Made by a program: the position numbers and the translations under genes
Origin: Cyclostephanos tholiformis
Lineage: Eukaryota; Bacillariophyta; Thalassiosirophyceae; Thalassiosirales; Thalassiosiraceae
Assembly: GCA_036939975.1 (NCBI GenBank)
Contig: JALLPB010000196.1
Location: 1 to 21,933, forward strand
Direction: 5' to 3'
Length of the DNA: 21,933 nt
The notes under the pieces: generated by a model
Databases searched by the model: none
Told to the model about the DNA's origin: nothing
The model's input: the letters and a program-made list of their open reading frames with translations, nothing else
Shown here: one piece after another, positions 8,654-18,110 of the stretch
How the letters are laid out: every line of letters starts with the position of its first letter
Numbering within the stretch: the first letter of the stretch is position 1

Positions 8654-9712
8654 TTAATAAGGACCCATGCTGTCATCGTCAGGGACGATGTCAGGAAGTA
8701 TGGTACGATTTTCTCCGAACAAGGTTATGAAATCGAAGGAAGCCTTCTCAAGGGCAATAACATGCTTGGTCTGGAGAATCGCAGTGTCTCTTAAATAGAG
8801 TCTATAGGAATCTCCCATCCAATGAAGTCGAGATTTAATGAAGTCTGAGCTCATTCCGGCTTCATCCAGCAATACAACAGCCCAAACTCTTCCCGAATGG
8901 GAGGAGAAGCATGAGATTTCATCTCTGGTCAAATCTGGATGGCAATGTTTTGCTATTGATTGGAGTAGCTCAGATATTTTACTGGCTGTGAGGTATTTAA
9001 CAATACCTTGATTGTTGAGGTAAACACCCATCGGCTGGTCATCAGATTGACCAAGTCTCTTGGCTCTCAAAAGGATTCGATATACCGAACGGATCGGACA
9101 TATATGAGGATATTTGTCATCGGCAGCAAAGGTGATCTTCTGCCCGTTCTTGCGATTTTTTTGAATTCGGAAAGTAATGCGCAATCGCTTTGGGACTTCA
9201 GCAAGGCCATTGAGCGAGTGTATCGTCAAGAGGCGCCCATTGGCATCATAAAATTGCCAGTCCGAAGGGATGAAAGCCTTAACAACTTTATTACCAGATC
9301 CATATTCAAACTCATCAACCTTTGTTTGGAGTTTTTGAGCATATTCCGAAACTCTAAATCCTCCAACTCGTATCAAATTGAAGTATTCAAATAGGGTTGA
9401 ATGTACGGAATCCTGTGAGGATACTCCAGCACGTTTGGCCATCTCAACATACGTTTCTTTCGTTAGAGGACTTCGCTGTCTGGCGATGCTTTCCTCGCGC
9501 TCACATGCCTGGATGATCTTAGCTGTCATATTGGTCTTGTCTGATACGTCTGCAGGGATGGGAAACTTTCTTTTTTCGAAGAGCTTATTGATTGCTTGGG
9601 CGTAGCCAAGAATAGTGGCTGAGCATGAATGACAATCGATGATGAGGTTTTCTATAAAGCAAGCAAGTATACGCTCGTATCCATCTTCATTTCCGCAAGC
9701 ATCTGGGATCAT
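8654..9712 (-). CDS. tyrosine recombinase of the YR retrotransposon
   Basis: This 352-residue frame is a tyrosine recombinase (phage-integrase fold) that would insert the circular cDNA. Visible catalytic residues are the first Arg in GFRVSEYAQ (R120), the HxxR box in SSHSGRVWA (H272, R275), the H/W position in LHWMGDS (about 297-298) and the likely nucleophile Tyr in YRLYLRD (Y306, with Y303 as alternative). Residues 1-110 form the expected helical DNA-binding part. The ATG at 9710-9712 lies 17 nt past the stop of the RT-RNase H frame and in another frame. Sequence just upstream of the ATG in this frame (LNWCRLK) looks coding, so an ancestral fusion split by an indel is possible. The catalytic set appears complete; activity cannot be judged. 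Confidence 0.85.
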   Translation of the reverse strand: MIPDACGNEDGYERILACFIENLIIDCHSCSATILGYAQAINKLFEKRKFPIPADVSDKTNMTAKIIQACEREESIARQRSPLTKETYVEMAKRAGVSSQDSVHSTLFEYFNLIRVGGFRVSEYAQKLQTKVDEFEYGSGNKVVKAFIPSDWQFYDANGRLLTIHSLNGLAEVPKRLRITFRIQKNRKNGQKITFAADDKYPHICPIRSVYRILLRAKRLGQSDDQPMGVYLNNQGIVKYLTASKISELLQSIAKHCHPDLTRDEISCFSSHSGRVWAVVLLDEAGMSSDFIKSRLHWMGDSYRLYLRDTAILQTKHVIALEKASFDFITLFGENRTILPDIVPDDDSMGPY

Positions 9713-9729
9713 TTTGAGTCGGCACCAGT

Positions 9730-11307
9730 TCAGTTACTTAGCTTGCCTAAACCGTTCAGTCTCAATACTTGAAGTGATTCTAAGTCGGGCGACTTTCTCG
9801 TCAACACTGTTTCCCAGATCAGCGAGAGCAGTTCTTGACTCGGGTGGTAAAAACGACAGTGTTTCAGGTCCGCATGGTCCTGTTTGAGTTTTGAGAAGTC
9901 ATAACAAAATGATGATGAAGTTGAGGTGTGAGATTTTTTTATTCGAGAAATCTCGTCCGCGATCTTGTTTGCTGCCGTGCTGATCCATTTTGCGTTGATA
10001 CCAACATGGGAATTGATCATAAGACCACAGAAGAATCGAGCCAAAGCTCGGCCGATGATGGATTTTTTGCATGTGTGGGTAGTCCATTTCTTCGCACTGA
10101 TGTTGTCAGTGACACAAAGTACCACTGGATGGGGGTCTTCTGTTGAACCATCTTCCATGTAAGCAGTGAGCGCCCCACAATAATTTAGGATTACTGTTAC
10201 ATATTCCAATACGTTGATCGAGACGAAGTTTGATTCCGAGTCATTTTTGAGATGCAACAACGTTCGTGCAATTATTTCATCTGGAAAGGGTACAAACCAC
10301 CAAAAGCGTAGGTCAGTGGAATAGCCACCACAAGATGTAAGAGAGCTATCTCCGTATAGGGATGCTGATGGGATTCTCGGAATGATGAAAGCAATGGGTG
10401 CCTCGGAGGGAATTTTTGAGTCTTCGTGTAGAGCTTGGCGGATGAATCGTAGTTCTTCACGCATTGTCTCATTTATGATGTATATTTGTGAGTGGCTGTT
10501 GATCATTTTTGAAGCTGTCTTTAGAGCGAAGTTCAACTCTTTAGCAAATTCATACTGGTTGCCTGAAAATTGCTTTCGCTCGATTTTCATGACAATGTTG
10601 CAAAATTCGGGGGAGCATTGACGCAGAAGGGACTCGTTCTGCTTGATCGCAAAGGCTAGGGAGGTGTAAATGTGAGACATGATCTTGTAGATCCATGGGG
10701 CACCTTCACCTAGACGCGCAATTTTCCCAACTAGTTTTTGGATGTCTCGTACTTTGAAGATGCGTCTAGTGTCAGGCCAATAATCAACAAGGAGATCCAA
10801 GACTTGCTTGTGGTACTCAGGCGTGATACCCACAGTCATTTTGTTGGTGTTGATTATTAGTCCCAAGACAGTTTGACCAGGGCCAAGAATTAACTCCTCC
10901 CATTTTTTGATGGAGAGGGGACATTGATGATGCTCGATCATTGTACGGCCACAGACTGTGAAGATGGCTTCAATGATGGCGGCGAGCAGACGAAGGATAT
11001 TTTGTTTTCCTACCGTTGCTGCTAGTATGTCGTCAACATAGATGAACGCTTTAAGAGGGCCGTGTTGGTCTGAAAGACCTGGGTTAATTGCGCAACCGAA
11101 GGCTTGAACTAGAGCAGGAGCAAGCTTATCATCATCATACCATACAAGCATGTCAAGCAATGTCTTGTGCTTGACCACCAGGTCTTCTCTCATTGAATAT
11201 ATAGGAATCAAAGCCTGAATGGCTCTTCTGAGAGGTTCCCAACTGCTGGCTGAAGCATTTGAACCAAAGACCATGCTTGTTGCTAAGAAGTATAAATGAT
11301 CGACCAT
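9730..11307 (-). CDS. reverse transcriptase (C-terminal part) and RNase H of the YR retrotransposon
   Basis: This 525-residue frame begins inside the reverse transcriptase. It carries MVFGSNASASSWEPLRRAI (the analogue of the PFG-x-x-x-AP motif B, residues 12-30), the catalytic FIYVDDILAA (YVDD at residues 90-93, positions 11029-11040), then thumb-like sequence. An RNase H domain follows from about residue 317, with candidate acidic residues D320 (LYGDSS), E368 (NVLEYV), D401 (CVTDN) and D451 (KIADEIS). The ATG at 11305-11307 is internal to the family and is only the first Met after an insertion. The true protein should continue upstream through 11594-12694. It ends in TGA at 9730-9732. The domain assignment is firm and the frame by itself cannot make a complete polymerase. 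Confidence 0.85.
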   Translation of the reverse strand: MVDHLYFLATSMVFGSNASASSWEPLRRAIQALIPIYSMREDLVVKHKTLLDMLVWYDDDKLAPALVQAFGCAINPGLSDQHGPLKAFIYVDDILAATVGKQNILRLLAAIIEAIFTVCGRTMIEHHQCPLSIKKWEELILGPGQTVLGLIINTNKMTVGITPEYHKQVLDLLVDYWPDTRRIFKVRDIQKLVGKIARLGEGAPWIYKIMSHIYTSLAFAIKQNESLLRQCSPEFCNIVMKIERKQFSGNQYEFAKELNFALKTASKMINSHSQIYIINETMREELRFIRQALHEDSKIPSEAPIAFIIPRIPSASLYGDSSLTSCGGYSTDLRFWWFVPFPDEIIARTLLHLKNDSESNFVSINVLEYVTVILNYCGALTAYMEDGSTEDPHPVVLCVTDNISAKKWTTHTCKKSIIGRALARFFCGLMINSHVGINAKWISTAANKIADEISRIKKSHTSTSSSFCYDFSKLKQDHADLKHCRFYHPSQELLSLIWETVLTRKSPDLESLQVLRLNGLGKLSN

Positions 11308-11593
11308 GAATCCGAAGGCTCATAACCTCTCAGAATCCTGTCGTCCCTACAGATGCATGGGAGCGGATAGGATAAGGAGTGGCTAGAGTACTTATTTAGC
11401 TACGTACTAGACGATAACGTAACACGGTTAAATCAGCATGCACTCTTGGGAATCAAAAGCAAGCTGTGATGTCAGCAAGTGCCAGAAATATTATCTCTTG
11501 TGGGAAGCTAATTCTCAAGTTATAAATTTGCTGAAATAAATTTGCCTTGGCATGTCCAAAATCAATGGTGGCTTCGAATTCAGTGGGGGTATA
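11308..11593 (-). pseudogene. broken reverse-transcriptase segment with motif A
   Basis: Between the two open parts of pol the protein similarity continues in the frame of the upstream part. After a TAG at 11594-11596 the frame reads through YTPTEFEATIDFGHAK and NLRISFPQE to LADITACF, the catalytic motif A with its Asp. A TGA at 11453-11455 stands where an Arg would fit (before FPRVHADLT). After that, about 100 bp of unrelated sequence (about 11320-11425) interrupts the domain, and similarity resumes at AFGFM in another frame. Both stops are one C-to-T change away from CAG and CGA. Confidence 0.75.
11320..11425. other. insertion of about 100 bp inside the reverse transcriptase
   Basis: On the minus strand, coding similarity stops after HADLT (codon ACC at 11426-11428) and resumes at AFGFM (GCC at 11317-11319). 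The 106 nt between them should be one Gly codon, leaving about 103 extra nt and a frame change. No GT-AG pair removes the block while keeping the reading frame at both flanks as seen. I see no clear terminal inverted repeats or target duplication. Filler DNA from break repair or a small MITE are both possible. Confidence 0.6.
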
Positions 11594-12694
11594 CTAGTTC
11601 AGGACGACTTCATGGGGGCTTCCTTTCGTGGATGCATTGAAAATAACTCGTGGATTTTTTCCAGGCTTGATCTGCATACCTTGAGCCGTGTGATGACACC
11701 AAGGCGAGAAATGCAGAACCCAAAGTTTGACTGGGAGAAGATGGCTGTTCTTGTCTTCTTTGTTCATGGTCTTCGTGACCGCTTCAGGATACATTTTGAA
11801 CGTTGCTTGGTTTCCTTTTTTGATAATGAAGGATTTCATGTCAGAAGCTTCTTCGAAGTTCATGTAGGAAGGGACGCCATTAGTGAGGATTCGTGTGATA
11901 TGCGTAGCATCTTCTTTTTTAATGTATGGAGAGACATCGTGAATGATTTGAGGTACGCTTCTGGATTCTCCAACGTATTCTCCCTTAACATATCTTATTA
12001 GCATTCCTGGATGCAACGAGTAGTGTATTATTGCTGCGGTTGCCATGTCGACGCGCAAAGGATCGATTTCTTTCTGATCGGCGTATCCGAATCTTGGCTC
12101 TTTCAGCCTTGAGAAGTCTAGATTTCGAAGCCGACAAACATCAGTGGTCATCTCATTGAGCGACCAGTTTAAACAATAAAGTTTCTTAATGTCCAAAAGG
12201 TAGCTATCAACAGACTTGATGAGAATAACGATGACATTCTTGAAGGTCAAATCGTGGACTCGATAGTAGTGGTTATTATCCGGCTTCATTGAGCAATCGC
12301 GGACGAGTTGGTAGATGGAAGGATAGGAAGTAGGTGGATGAGTTGGCTCACCTCTTTTTGTTGTAGTGACTTGGTCAAGGTTGCCCATTTTCTTGCAATC
12401 ATCATCATATTTGGCAAGGATGGCATTTTTGTTGATGGGTCTAGTTAAAATTCCTTCTGTATCAACAGAGCGTATCGGCTGCAACACACAATCCAAGGTC
12501 TTGTTTAGTGCTAGATTCTGAGTAACCTTCGATTTTACTGGCATTATGCTATCATGTATTGAACGGTAGACCGAGCGGCCAAAGCTGCTTGGTTGGCTTG
12601 GTATGGCACAAGTACGAGTAAATAATATAACTTGATCAGTCATATATGAGGTTGAAATATGAAAATGAAATCTCCGGGTGGCAACGAATGGCAA
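11594..12694 (-). pseudogene. pol N-terminal part, start of reverse transcriptase (truncated by TAG)
   Basis: The frame lies just downstream of gag and in the same frame, separated from it by TAG 12731-12733 and TGA 12704-12706. The open frame begins at a TTG; the first ATG is at 12641-12643 (MTDQVILF). The C-terminal part carries the beginning of the reverse transcriptase fingers/palm: SPWCHHTAQGMQIKPG followed by KNPRVIFNASTKG, which matches the basic-hydrophobic motif before the palm. It ends at TAG 11594-11596, one C-to-T change from CAG, and similarity continues in frame past it. The upstream 300 residues are a linker or pre-RT region that I do not recognise. Whether pol was originally translated separately or by readthrough from gag is not decided. 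Confidence 0.75.
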
Positions 12695-12730
12695 ACCATT
12701 TTTTCAGTCTCCAAAGTGGAACAAGCGAGT

Positions 12731-15115
12731 CTACACACTCTTTGGGCCCTTAGCATCACCTAGGAGGTATGCAAATTTTTCGGGAATGTTCGTGATCCTA
12801 TGCTTGGTGAAAGTATCTGCGTCAAGCCAGATCTTTCTAACGCTTGCATGACAGTGTTTGAGAATTTTGGTCTGGTCTTCGACGGGGATTTTATCCCACT
12901 TGCCAACGTGCTCGAAGTCACAGGATTGCTTGGGCTTGGAACATTTCTTATCATGGAAGCAGAAGAAAGAACAATACTTCCTGGAAAGGTCCGCGGGGAA
13001 CAAATCTCCTATTGGAGTTCCTTCTTTGCAGCGAAAGAGACCTGCCTTCGTGAAATCTTTAGTGCCAGCGCCCGCTTTGAGCTTTGGCTTCTTGGAGTTT
13101 CTATCACGAGCAGGAGTACCTGGGGGGGATGCATCCATCTTGTTTTTTTCAGTGGTGGAGCCGTTGACGGTGGGAGTCGTGATAGCACTCGTGGCTACTT
13201 TATGGTTGGGATTGCAATCTTGTGGGGTGAACGCTGGTACAGTGTCCGGGTAACTCCCTTCGAGGATGTGATTTTCAATTCTTTCAAAGAAGCAGGAAAC
13301 GAGCTTAACGATCTTCAAAAGTTCGATAGTACTGACGTTGGAGCCGTTGTCTCCGCGCTCAAGCAAGTTGATGTTCACGGTATTCATGGAGTAAATTGCC
13401 AGTTGCGATAAAACTTGCTGGAGCATGTTTAAAAAAATAAAAGGCAACTGGGGAACACGAGTCTGCACAGTCGCGTGCCACTTAATGAAATCGAGACTCT
13501 TCACGAAATCAATTGTCTTGATGCACACACTGTAGAAGAGCGGGACAGGGTTGGTTCGATCAATGTCGAAGAGGGCTGTGATGGTGCAGCAATCATTGGC
13601 ACAAATTTTGACGACGCACTCCATCCCTGTGATCATTCCAAGGCCTTCGATGGTAGTTTTGAGGGCTTTACGTTGGGTATCGACAAAGTCGAATTCGTGT
13701 TCATTTTTGGCGAATTGCTCAGCCTCACGATGTGCCTCGATTTTTGCAATGTCATTCTGGCCAACGAAACTCAAAATAGTAACTGAGCTTGTCTCAAACT
13801 TCAATGACTTGAGGGGGGTGCGTTGGATATTCGCAGTAATGAATGAGGCCGCGAAGTTCTTCGAGATAAAATTCATGGACTTGTGGGTCGTCAAAGGGCT
13901 TAGAAGTTCAGCAAGATCCGTAGGGACTTGATTGAAGCAGGTAGTGAGAATGTTGACCGCGTGGATGCCGCGTACCGATGATGGTTGGGCAAGGACATTC
14001 ACCAATGCTTGGGTGTATTTTGGGATTTGGGGAGACGCAAATGACCCAGGGAGTGCAAAATCAACTTCGCCAGAAATGAGGAATAACAACAGCATGTAGT
14101 TATTGAATTTGGCCTCAGTCTCACGCGACTTGTCGGCCCTGGATTCCACAACGATTGTTTGAGGTTGCTGCTGCATCAATTGCATTTTGTCACCCCATAA
14201 TTTCAAGAAGGCCATGGGATTGAAGGGTTGGTTTGAAGGTTGGTTTGGCTGTTTCATGACGTCAGTGGAGGCGCTGAGAGCCGCCCCCACATTCGGTTCA
14301 ACTTTTTCTTGCTCAAAGTTGACAGTGTGAGTATTTTCGTTGAAGGGGGGCCGCTGGCTCTTGCGAGGGCTTGGGTTACCAACAAAGAAGTCGTGCAGGG
14401 GAGTCTGTTGCAGGACCCATTTTTCAGGTGGAAGAATGAAAGTGGAGAGAAAGGTTGATTCAGTGGGGCGAGCCACACCAAATCCGGCTGTAACCATTTT
14501 GGCGCTGTCAGCCTTGCTACGATACTTCAAAAGACGCTCAACGACTAGCTCCAAGTCATTGCCGTCATTTTCTTCTTGAGTCAATTGCTCTCTCATTAGT
14601 TGGACCCAACGAAGGTGGGTGGGGGATATTTCTCCGAGCAGTTCTTCAAAGTCGGCATCGTGTACAGAGCATGTGACGGTCTTCTGCTGGAAAAAAATTG
14701 GGGCGGCCATGGGGAATTGCACCATACCAAGTTTGACCTTTGCACTAGCCCAAGAAGTGTCAGCAATAGTCCTTGGAGAGAGATGCTCGTCAGGGCGCAA
14801 TTCAGTGTGAATATCTTCGTATGTCAAGACGACCATGGTTGAACCAATATCGGATGCATCCGAATAAATGAACGATGGCCTATTACGCTTATCATTTTGG
14901 TTTCCAATGATGGCCGAATGTCCAGATGCGAAAGCGTTCGGGATAACAATGGGACTGTACATTGTTTTGATGTCTCCCATTTTATTAATGCCGATGATGG
15001 CTGCAATCTTATCAGATTCGGCGATGTAACACTTGAGGTCTTGGCCCGACCATTTTAACCAGTCTGAAACTGGGGGTTCAGGAGCAGGCTTTGAAGTAAG
15101 CCAGTTTTCTGACAT
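12731..15115 (-). CDS. gag-like protein of the YR retrotransposon
   Basis: This 794-residue open frame starts at ATG 15113-15115 (MSENWLTSKPAPEPP) and ends at TAG 12731-12733. Its position upstream of pol and its composition fit a gag/capsid protein that packages element RNA in the cytoplasm. The middle (about 300-680) is helical-looking with a Q/P-rich linker (KQPNQPSNQPFNP). The C-terminal part has a basic, low-complexity stretch (PPGTPARDRNSKKPKLKAG) followed by a cysteine-rich motif, C719-x5-C725-x6-C732-x3-H736, a CCCH-type zinc-binding pattern. CCHC zinc knuckles typical of LTR-element gag are absent. The frame has no internal stop, unlike pol. I recall similar C-terminal motifs from diatom YR elements; this was not searched. 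Confidence 0.8.
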   Translation of the reverse strand: MSENWLTSKPAPEPPVSDWLKWSGQDLKCYIAESDKIAAIIGINKMGDIKTMYSPIVIPNAFASGHSAIIGNQNDKRNRPSFIYSDASDIGSTMVVLTYEDIHTELRPDEHLSPRTIADTSWASAKVKLGMVQFPMAAPIFFQQKTVTCSVHDADFEELLGEISPTHLRWVQLMREQLTQEENDGNDLELVVERLLKYRSKADSAKMVTAGFGVARPTESTFLSTFILPPEKWVLQQTPLHDFFVGNPSPRKSQRPPFNENTHTVNFEQEKVEPNVGAALSASTDVMKQPNQPSNQPFNPMAFLKLWGDKMQLMQQQPQTIVVESRADKSRETEAKFNNYMLLLFLISGEVDFALPGSFASPQIPKYTQALVNVLAQPSSVRGIHAVNILTTCFNQVPTDLAELLSPLTTHKSMNFISKNFAASFITANIQRTPLKSLKFETSSVTILSFVGQNDIAKIEAHREAEQFAKNEHEFDFVDTQRKALKTTIEGLGMITGMECVVKICANDCCTITALFDIDRTNPVPLFYSVCIKTIDFVKSLDFIKWHATVQTRVPQLPFIFLNMLQQVLSQLAIYSMNTVNINLLERGDNGSNVSTIELLKIVKLVSCFFERIENHILEGSYPDTVPAFTPQDCNPNHKVATSAITTPTVNGSTTEKNKMDASPPGTPARDRNSKKPKLKAGAGTKDFTKAGLFRCKEGTPIGDLFPADLSRKYCSFFCFHDKKCSKPKQSCDFEHVGKWDKIPVEDQTKILKHCHASVRKIWLDADTFTKHRITNIPEKFAYLLGDAKGPKSV

Positions 15116-16870
15116 GTCTTATTCGTAGAATAATTAACCTGATATCGATCAAAGGCAACGGGTTGTTGATTGTCTTCGACAACCAAAAAGCAATGAGCAA
15201 TTTGAGTTGCCTCATTCGAGGAGGCAAGTCCGAATCTGGGAGTTGGCATGGTGTTCCCGCGCAAAGGAAAAGAATTCTTCTGCCTTCAGGAAATGTGTGG
15301 CTCATGCCTGTGAGAATTTCTAGCCAAGGTTTCTCGACAGACAGACCTTCTGGTATTTTAAGATATCTAGCTCACATTTTCATAACACTAGCTTGATAGT
15401 CAGAGAACGCGGGCACCATGAGCTGTGCATCGTTCTCACTGCTAATTTTTTCTGCGGCTACTGGCGAATGTAGTAAGGTTGGTAACACTCTGAACAAAAA
15501 TAAATGAATTAAAATATATTCATTGCTTTTATGCTAAATAACACCACTTCACTCTTTGACCTAGGCTGGTGGATAACTTCCCCTGAAATGATGAAGTGGC
15601 ATGTAGTTCAGGTCAGGAAGAGAAAATTATGAGCTTATTTTAATGCTTAAAAATTAAGTGGATTGCCCTGGCTAAAGCTAGGGGAATGAAATGCATCCTG
15701 TAAGATTCTACAGATGTTGGTGCACCTTCATGATGTGCTTTTGATGTTCCTCCTTGAGTATGTACATCTGTGGGAGAGCTTGAAGATCTCCATTCAACAT
15801 CCAATGATGTGGTGGATCCCTAATCAACATCCAATGATGTGGTGGATCCCTATTCCAGTGATGTCTTAGATCTCTGATGTCAGTCTACTGACCTCAGAGG
15901 TTCAACTTGGTGCTAAAAATTTGATTGGCACCTTTTGTGTACTTTAGTTACTAAGTACTGTACACACCTAATATCTGGCCTTGGGTCAGGCATGCATGAA
16001 GTGTAAAAATGGTTACACAAGTTACTCTGAACTCTGGGCTCATGTCAACACTTTGCCCTAGGCCAACTTAAGTTTTAAACAAGCAAAATTACCGAAGGAG
16101 ATCTGTGAAAAGATGAATTGTGGTGACCCATATCTGCTAGCTTCTGTTGTAATGATTGTAATACCATGTCCTGCAGAGCCCTCGCATTATCCAGATTACA
16201 TGTACAAATACTCACTGAATAATTGACAGCTAAGTGCTGTGAACGCAATGACATCTAATTCAGAACCTTTGTGTTTTTCAGGTATGGTAACTTGCATGCA
16301 CACTCACTGGATCACTGAGTAAGGTCAACTCCTCTCTGAGAATACAATAATACAACTGAACTCTTATATTATTGTGAATAGTACCAGTGCTTTTATGAAC
16401 AACATATGTGACTATTATAAACAATACCATGCAATAATTTTCAAGGTAGATCATTTGGATCCGGGTGGTTGCATCAAATAGTCATTGGGATCATCAGAAG
16501 CAGAATGATGCCATTTACTACCTTAAAATGCTGTGACATGGGGCATTTTTTTCTTCATGGGACATTCAATAAGTTTTGGGCTTTCCAGTACCTAATTTTA
16601 CCTATATATCTCGTATGAATCAAAATTTCACTGTCATACTTCTTATTTCTTGTCATCTTTCTATGTCCTAGAAAGAAAATTTCATTGGGCTACACCTTGA
16701 TATGTCCCTAATCTGTATTATTCCCTACATCTTTCTCTTTTTCATATGGATCAACAATGGAATTAGACATATTTGTGCTTAATATTTTCTCAGATTTGTA
16801 CTATTCAATATGATACTTCTCCCATTTATTTAATGTCACACACCTTGGCTTTAACTGTGTTCTGAATCAC
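15116..16870. other. noncoding region upstream of gag
   Basis: No gene is supported. The first 250 bp should be the 5' leader of the retrotransposon. A minus-strand frame at 15055-15264 overlaps the gag start in another frame and is not convincing. Farther right the sequence is AT-rich and unique-looking, apart from the 30-bp duplication at 15794-15853. Confidence 0.5.
15794..15853 (+). repeat. 30-bp tandem duplication
   Basis: Two adjacent copies of a 30-bp unit beginning TCAACATCCAATGATGTGGT (15794-15823 and 15824-15853) are identical over 29 positions. A diverged echo (CCAGTGATGTCTTAGATC) follows directly. It looks like a recent slippage or local duplication. Confidence 0.9.
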
Positions 16871-16969
16871 TTTGTTCATGACCAACTTCTCTCTTGGCAA
16901 CTCAAGAAACACACACCAACTATCATCCTCACATTGCCAACACAACCTCTTTGTGCTGTTGTGGTTTTC

Positions 16970-18110
16970 CTGTCATCCTCATTTGTCCACCATCATTGCA
17001 TTGCCACCATCATCATCATACCACCATCATTGTATCTCCATCACCATTGTTGTTGCTTTGTCACCACCACAGCCGCATTAGGTAAGTCATCTCACTCCTT
17101 TTTTAATTTAATTTATTATTTTTATATGAGACTGGTTCTCATAATCCCCCCCTTCCTTTTATTGGTGCCAACGTCACCTTGTTGCTCCACTGACATGTCA
17201 TCTCCATCAATCATCACACTGGAATCATCAACCCACCACCATCGTTGTCATGCTGCTGCCATTGTTCTCCTTCCTCTATTGACACACATGCTCTCTTTCT
17301 CACAGTGCTATCATTTCCTTGTCGTGCCGCCATTGTGTTTCCATGATCCTCATCACGCCACCATTGTCACCACTATTATTGTTCTTGCTCTGTCATCACC
17401 ACAGCCGCATTAGGTGAGTCATCTTACTCATCTTTCAATTTAATTTATTATTTTTAGATGAGACTGGTCCTCATAATCCCCCCCCTCCTTTTATCATCCT
17501 CATTGTCACCTCGTCATGTTGCTGACATGTCACCTCCATACATAGTCACACTGCAATCATCAACCCGCCGCCATCATTTTTTGCCGCTGCCATTGTTCTC
17601 CTTCCTCTATCAACACAAATGCTGCCATGTGTTTCCGTGATCCTCATCATACCGCCATTGTCACACCACCATCATCAACTAACCACTATCATTGTTCTTC
17701 TGCCATCACCAAACCATTAGGTGAGTCATCTTACTCATCTTTCAATTTAATTTATTATTTTCATATGAGACCGGTCCTCGTACTCCCCCCTCCCTCCTTT
17801 TATTGTCCTCATCATCACCTCATTGTGCCACTGACGTGTCATCTCCATCCATTGTCACCCTGCCATCATCAACCTGCCACCATTGTTTTTGCACCATTGC
17901 CATTGTTCTTGCACCTCTTTCAACACAAATGCTCTCCTCCTCATGGGTGCAATTGTCACCTCATTGTGCTGCCATCATGTTCTTGCAATCTTTGTCATGC
18001 AGCTATCTTCATCATCTACCTGTTGCCATCTTTGTTGCACACCCCCACAGCAGCTGCAACCAAATTAGGTAAGTCCGTTCCTTGTCCATTATATTTCCAT
18101 TTGGTACTAT
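16970..18110 (+). repeat. tandem array of roughly 307-348-bp units with splice-donor-like junctions
   Basis: Four junctions carry ATTAGGTRAGTC at 17077, 17409, 17716 and 18064, giving periods of 332, 307 and 348 bp. After the first three follow CATCTTACTCATCTTTCAAT-like and TTTAATTTATTATTTT blocks, then ATGAGAC-GGTCCTC, a C-run, CCTTTTAT, and a pyrimidine/CAT-rich body ending in ACCACAGCCGCATTAG or a derivative. The fourth copy is partial and diverged after GGTAAGTCC. Plus-strand frames across the array give low-complexity His/Pro/Ser/Leu strings and stop at the junctions, so I do not call genes. It is a satellite-like array. Confidence 0.8.

Larger units (their letters stand above)
8654..15115 (-). 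mobile_element. YR retrotransposon (DIRS/Ngaro-like), coding core
   Basis: In element order (right to left) the core encodes gag, reverse transcriptase, RNase H and a tyrosine recombinase, with no DDE integrase, protease or DNA methylase visible. This order defines YR retrotransposons, which integrate as circles through the recombinase. The lack of a methylase domain between RNase H and recombinase is closer to Ngaro-like elements than to DIRS1. Terminal repeats were not established, so the true ends lie somewhere outside these coordinates (probably about 8300 and 15400). The copy is defective in its reverse transcriptase, while gag and recombinase frames are open. Confidence 0.85.

Noticed and set aside
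11320..11425. The block inside the reverse transcriptase as a spliceosomal intron
   Set aside because: It starts with GT on the minus strand if taken directly after HADLT, but no AG gives a junction that preserves the downstream AFGFM frame without an extra change.
11552..15006. Plus-strand frames such as 11552-12001, 12800-13411 and 13551-13931
   Set aside because: They lie antisense to gag and pol, whose domains are clear, so they are shadows.
15055..15264. 69-codon minus-strand frame upstream of and overlapping the gag start
   Set aside because: It lies in a different frame from gag, is short, and no function or conservation can be seen. It is more likely part of the element's leader.
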